This document shows positions 6,956-9,920 of a stretch of DNA of 9,920 nt, piece after piece. Both the position numbers and the translations under genes were made by a program. Position 1 is the stretch's first letter; each line of letters begins with the position of its first letter. Under the pieces are notes generated by a model. It saw only the letters and a program-made list of their open reading frames with translations, was not told where the DNA came from and made no database searches. Source of the stretch: Sulfuriferula multivorans (GTDB taxonomy: Bacteria; Pseudomonadota; Gammaproteobacteria; Burkholderiales; Thiobacillaceae); assembly GCA_010365175.1 (NCBI GenBank), contig JAAFGW010000093.1:1-9920 (forward strand), written 5' to 3'.

Positions 6956-9920
6956 AGCGCGTCTTATTGAAACGTATTGCCTGGGGGGGGGCGTCGATAA
7001 CCCTTGCTTTGGTCATTCTGATTGCGGCGGTTTTGTGGTTGACAACCACGGCAACTGGATTTCTGTGGCTGGCCAAGCAGGCCACCCCGTTAAGCAATGG
7101 CCGCTTGGTGCTCGAAGGCGTGGAGGGCCATTTGGGCGCATCGGTTCACATCAGGAAGTTGATTTACACATCGGACCTGCAGCGCATCACCCTGCAACAG
7201 GTCCGGCTGGACTGGAAGCCCCGTTCGCTATGGCGTCGACTGGTCGAGATCGAACTGTTGGCAGCGCAGCATGTTCAGGTGGACATTATCAAGAAGGATC
7301 TGACACCGCTGACTTATCCCACGAGCTTGCGACTGCCGCTGGAAATCCAGGTTGTCGCATGGGATGTGGGACAACTCGACCTGGTTGATAATGGCCAGAC
7401 GCGCAGCTTTAAATCCTTGCATGGTGAGGTGGATGGCCAGGGTGATCGTTTCGCTCTGACTGCGGCTGCGAATACGCCGTGGGCGGAAGTCGCGGGTCAG
7501 TTCGGTATCAACAAAGATGCGCCGTTCAAGGTGCAGGGTTCGTTCACTGCACACCGCACGTTACCCGTTCCGGTTGAGGCCCAACTTGAGCTGTCAGGTG
7601 AACTGGCCGCGCTCGATTTCAAGCTGGATGCCTTGGCCGAAGACATGAGCATGATGGCTGCGGGCAAGTTGGCTTTTTTTGCACCGGTCCGCTTGCCGCG
7701 TCTTGTGGTATCGGGTCAGGGAATCGACCCAAGAAAGTTTTCGGCGGATGCGCCGCACGCTGATCTGGCGTTCTCCGGCATATTCGAAGGTCAATCGGGC
7801 GAACGTTTGTTGGGCACGTTCAGCCTCGCCAACAAGCAATCCGGCCGGCTCGACCAGGATCGCCTGCCGCTGGCCAACCTGACCGGTGCGGTGGTGGGCG
7901 ATAGCGAGAACGCCGATTTCAGCGCGCTGGAAATCGACCTGGGAGACGCCGGGCGCTTTAGCGGTGACGGCCAATGGCGCGATGGCCAGCTTGCGGTCAA
8001 CCTGAATAGCGCGCGCTTGAATCTGGCGGGGATACATCGCGACCTGTACCCCACCCGCATTCAAGCTGCGCTGCGCCTGGCCGGCGATGCCCAGCGCCAG
8101 ACCCTGACTGCCGATGTGGCCGAAACCTGGGGGCAGGGCAGCTTTACCCTGAGCCTGGCTGATGCGGTTCTGCATTTGCAGGATGCGGCCTTCAGCGGGC
8201 AGGCCGGGCGGCTGACGGCAAAGGGCAGCATGAAGCTTGACGCCAGTCGTGGATTCGAAGCCACGTTTGATGCGACCCAGATCAACCCCGCCCGTTTTGG
8301 AAAATATCCGCGCGCCAAACTCAATGCGCGCGGCGAGGTGAGCGGTGCATTGCTGCCCGCGCTGCGCCTGCAAACACAATTCACGTTACCACCGGGCGAA
8401 CTCGAAGGCCGCCCGGTCAAAGGGAAAGGCAAGCTGCATTATGCAAACGGTCATTTGACCGACACCGACATTGATCTCGATCTGGCTGGCAACCGGGCTT
8501 TGGTAAAAGGCGCATTTGGTCGCAAGGGCGACCGGATGGGGTGGGACATCAACGCGCCTGCGCTGGCTCGGCTGAATTTGGGTCTGGCGGGGCGATTGAC
8601 AAGCACCGGTAGCATCAGTGGTGAACCCGGGCAGCCGCAAATCGATGTCCAACTCAACGCCAGCGGCTTGCGCTTGCCGGGGGGCATTGCGGCCGATTCC
8701 GTAGACCTGAAACTCCAGCTGCAGGCCGCATTGACGGGTGTGTTCAATGGGCAACTGGACGCACGCGGTATTCGCGTCGCTGAGCAGCGCATCACAACGG
8801 CACGCGCCAGTATTCAGGGCCGTCGTGATGCACATACCCTGTCGCTCGACGCGCGCCTGGCAGACTGGCATGGGGTTGTGTCGCTGGCGGGCGGGCTGGA
8901 TAAAAATCAGGTATGGCGCGGTCAATTGAATCAGGCCACCGTGCAAGGTGCGTGGCCGATGCAATTGAGTGCACCCGCCGGTTTGGTGTTGAGTCGCGAC
9001 CAACAGCAGGTGAGCAATCTGTCGTTCACGCTGGCAGGCGGAAAAGTGAACAACGTGCAGTTCAACCGACAGGGCGCACAGATGAGTACGCGCGGTGCAA
9101 TCAGCAATCTGCCGCTGGCGCCATTGCTTGGCTTGCTGGAGACTCCACCGCCCTTGAGTACCGACCTGCGAATGAATGGCGATTGGGACCTTCGCTTGGG
9201 TGACACCCTGGAAGGCGAGGCCCATCTTGTTCGGCAGGCGGGTGATGTGAAACTCAAAGACCCGGCCGTGAGCCTGGGGCTGACCACGCTCGGCCTCGAC
9301 CTCAAGGCGGTTGCCAGTCGGGTCACGGCACGCCTCGACGTCACTACCCGCGAGGCAGGAAAACTACGCGCCGAAGCGAGCGCGAAACTGGTTCGCGAAG
9401 GCGTGGTCTTGACGCTGCCGCGCAGTGCCCCGCTGACGTGGACTGCCGCACTCGATGTGCCCGACCTGCGATTGCTCAAGCCGTTTATTCCGATAGGCAT
9501 CCGCCTGGATGCGCGGCTGACCGCGCAACTTGCCGGCAGCGGTAGTCTGGCTGCACCGCGCATCGATGGACAGATCGATGCCAGCAAGATCCGTTTTACG
9601 ATGCCCGAAGAAGGGGTGTCGATTACCGATGGCACGCTCAAGTTGATATTGGCCGATGATCGGGTGAAGGTACAGCAGGGCGAATTGAAAGGCTCGGGCG
9701 GGCGCATTGTGGTGAGCGGCGAGGCGCAGCTGAAAAACCCGCAGGCAGGACTTACGCTGACATTTGAAAAATTCACCGCGACCAGCCGCAGTGATCGTCA
9801 AGTAACGGTATCCGGCGTCACCCGTCTCAATCTCGATTTGAAGCGGCTGGAACTTACCGGGGAACTCACCGCCGATCGCGCCCGGCTGGAAATGCCCGAA
9901 GCCAGCAAACCGGTTCTTTC
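6952..9920 (+). CDS. tamB: Translocation and assembly module inner-membrane subunit TamB; C-terminal part runs off the right edge
   Basis: The frame stays open from TTG at 6952 to the window end, giving 989 codons. E. coli TamB has 1259 residues, so the end of the conserved C-terminal DUF490/TamB domain is missing. Residues 1-13 are basic, and about 14-30 form a hydrophobic signal anchor in the inner membrane. The rest is an AsmA-like repetitive beta-rich polypeptide forming the periplasm-spanning groove of the family. TamB-like stretches include LEGVEGHLGASVHIRKL (near residue 60) and GSGSLAAPRIDGQIDASKI (about residue 865). The start codon TTG overlaps the tamA stop in TTGA, implying translational coupling; no in-frame ATG or GTG is nearby and only a weak AGG lies upstream. 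A run of nine Gs (6983-6991) covers codons 11-14. Family assignment is secure; the exact start is less so (TTG at 6967 is an alternative). Confidence 0.92.
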   Translation, partial: MKRVLLKRIAWGGASITLALVILIAAVLWLTTTATGFLWLAKQATPLSNGRLVLEGVEGHLGASVHIRKLIYTSDLQRITLQQVRLDWKPRSLWRRLVEIELLAAQHVQVDIIKKDLTPLTYPTSLRLPLEIQVVAWDVGQLDLVDNGQTRSFKSLHGEVDGQGDRFALTAAANTPWAEVAGQFGINKDAPFKVQGSFTAHRTLPVPVEAQLELSGELAALDFKLDALAEDMSMMAAGKLAFFAPVRLPRLVVSGQGIDPRKFSADAPHADLAFSGIFEGQSGERLLGTFSLANKQSGRLDQDRLPLANLTGAVVGDSENADFSALEIDLGDAGRFSGDGQWRDGQLAVNLNSARLNLAGIHRDLYPTRIQAALRLAGDAQRQTLTADVAETWGQGSFTLSLADAVLHLQDAAFSGQAGRLTAKGSMKLDASRGFEATFDATQINPARFGKYPRAKLNARGEVSGALLPALRLQTQFTLPPGELEGRPVKGKGKLHYANGHLTDTDIDLDLAGNRALVKGAFGRKGDRMGWDINAPALARLNLGLAGRLTSTGSISGEPGQPQIDVQLNASGLRLPGGIAADSVDLKLQLQAALTGVFNGQLDARGIRVAEQRITTARASIQGRRDAHTLSLDARLADWHGVVSLAGGLDKNQVWRGQLNQATVQGAWPMQLSAPAGLVLSRDQQQVSNLSFTLAGGKVNNVQFNRQGAQMSTRGAISNLPLAPLLGLLETPPPLSTDLRMNGDWDLRLGDTLEGEAHLVRQAGDVKLKDPAVSLGLTTLGLDLKAVASRVTARLDVTTREAGKLRAEASAKLVREGVVLTLPRSAPLTWTAALDVPDLRLLKPFIPIGIRLDARLTAQLAGSGSLAAPRIDGQIDASKIRFTMPEEGVSITDGTLKLILADDRVKVQQGELKGSGGRIVVSGEAQLKNPQAGLTLTFEKFTATSRSDRQVTVSGVTRLNLDLKRLELTGELTADRARLEMPEASKPVL
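6983..6991 (+). repeat. G9 homopolymer at the 5' end of tamB
   Basis: Nine consecutive Gs span codons 11-14 (Trp-Gly-Gly-Ala) of tamB. In this frame the gene is open. Loss of one G would bring a TAA (6998-7000) into frame at once, while gain of one G would shift into a frame that closes at 7388. It is a potential slippage site. Confidence 0.9.

Noticed and set aside
7674..7680. T7 run in tamB as a terminator or slippage site
   Set aside because: No stable hairpin precedes it and a run of seven is unremarkable. It encodes Phe-Phe within a normal stretch of TamB.
7594..9776. Three long minus-strand open frames (261, 279 and 281 codons) opposite tamB
   Set aside because: Long antisense frames are common opposite GC-rich genes. 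The plus frame has clear TamB character and stays open throughout.

Overview
The window looks like a chromosomal stretch of a Gram-negative bacterium, most likely a betaproteobacterium. The reasons are a moderately GC-rich coding style, a ClpB very close to the proteobacterial type, two outer-membrane lipoproteins and a TamA/TamB pair. I cannot fix the genus by eye. There is no sign of phage, insertion sequence, CRISPR, rRNA or tRNA. All six genes belong to known families, and I did not find a clearly new multi-gene system.

Layout. The left edge (1-383, minus) is the N-terminal half of nadC (quinolinate phosphoribosyltransferase, NAD synthesis). A 70-base divergent spacer carries a good candidate sigma-32 heat-shock promoter for clpB (454-3045, plus), which encodes a complete 863-residue disaggregase. 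Two intrinsic terminators follow (3067-3093 and 3149-3192). The second lies in the convergent gap with a minus-strand lipoprotein operon. That operon has a small DUF4398-type lipoprotein (4437-4832) and, 18 bases downstream, a DUF4398-plus-OmpA-domain lipoprotein (3231-4418). The latter has an alanine-rich coiled coil built from internal tandem repeats.

A 377-base non-coding gap (4833-5209) separates this operon from the divergent tamA (5210-6955, plus) and tamB (6952 to beyond the right edge, plus). The two tam genes overlap by four bases, and tamB appears to start with TTG. The gap holds candidate promoters, several short dyads, a 9-bp tandem repeat and a plus-strand terminator-like hairpin with no upstream gene, so it may encode a small RNA or a leader.

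How the genes relate. tamA/tamB form the translocation and assembly module that spans the periplasm and helps build or lipidate the outer membrane. The divergent operon encodes two putative outer-membrane lipoproteins, one with a peptidoglycan-binding OmpA domain. The right two thirds of the window is therefore an envelope-biogenesis neighbourhood next to a protein-quality-control gene.

The items most worth a second look are the G9 homopolymer in codons 11-14 of tamB, the orphan terminator upstream of tamA, the repeat-built coiled coil, and the paralogous two-lipoprotein operon.
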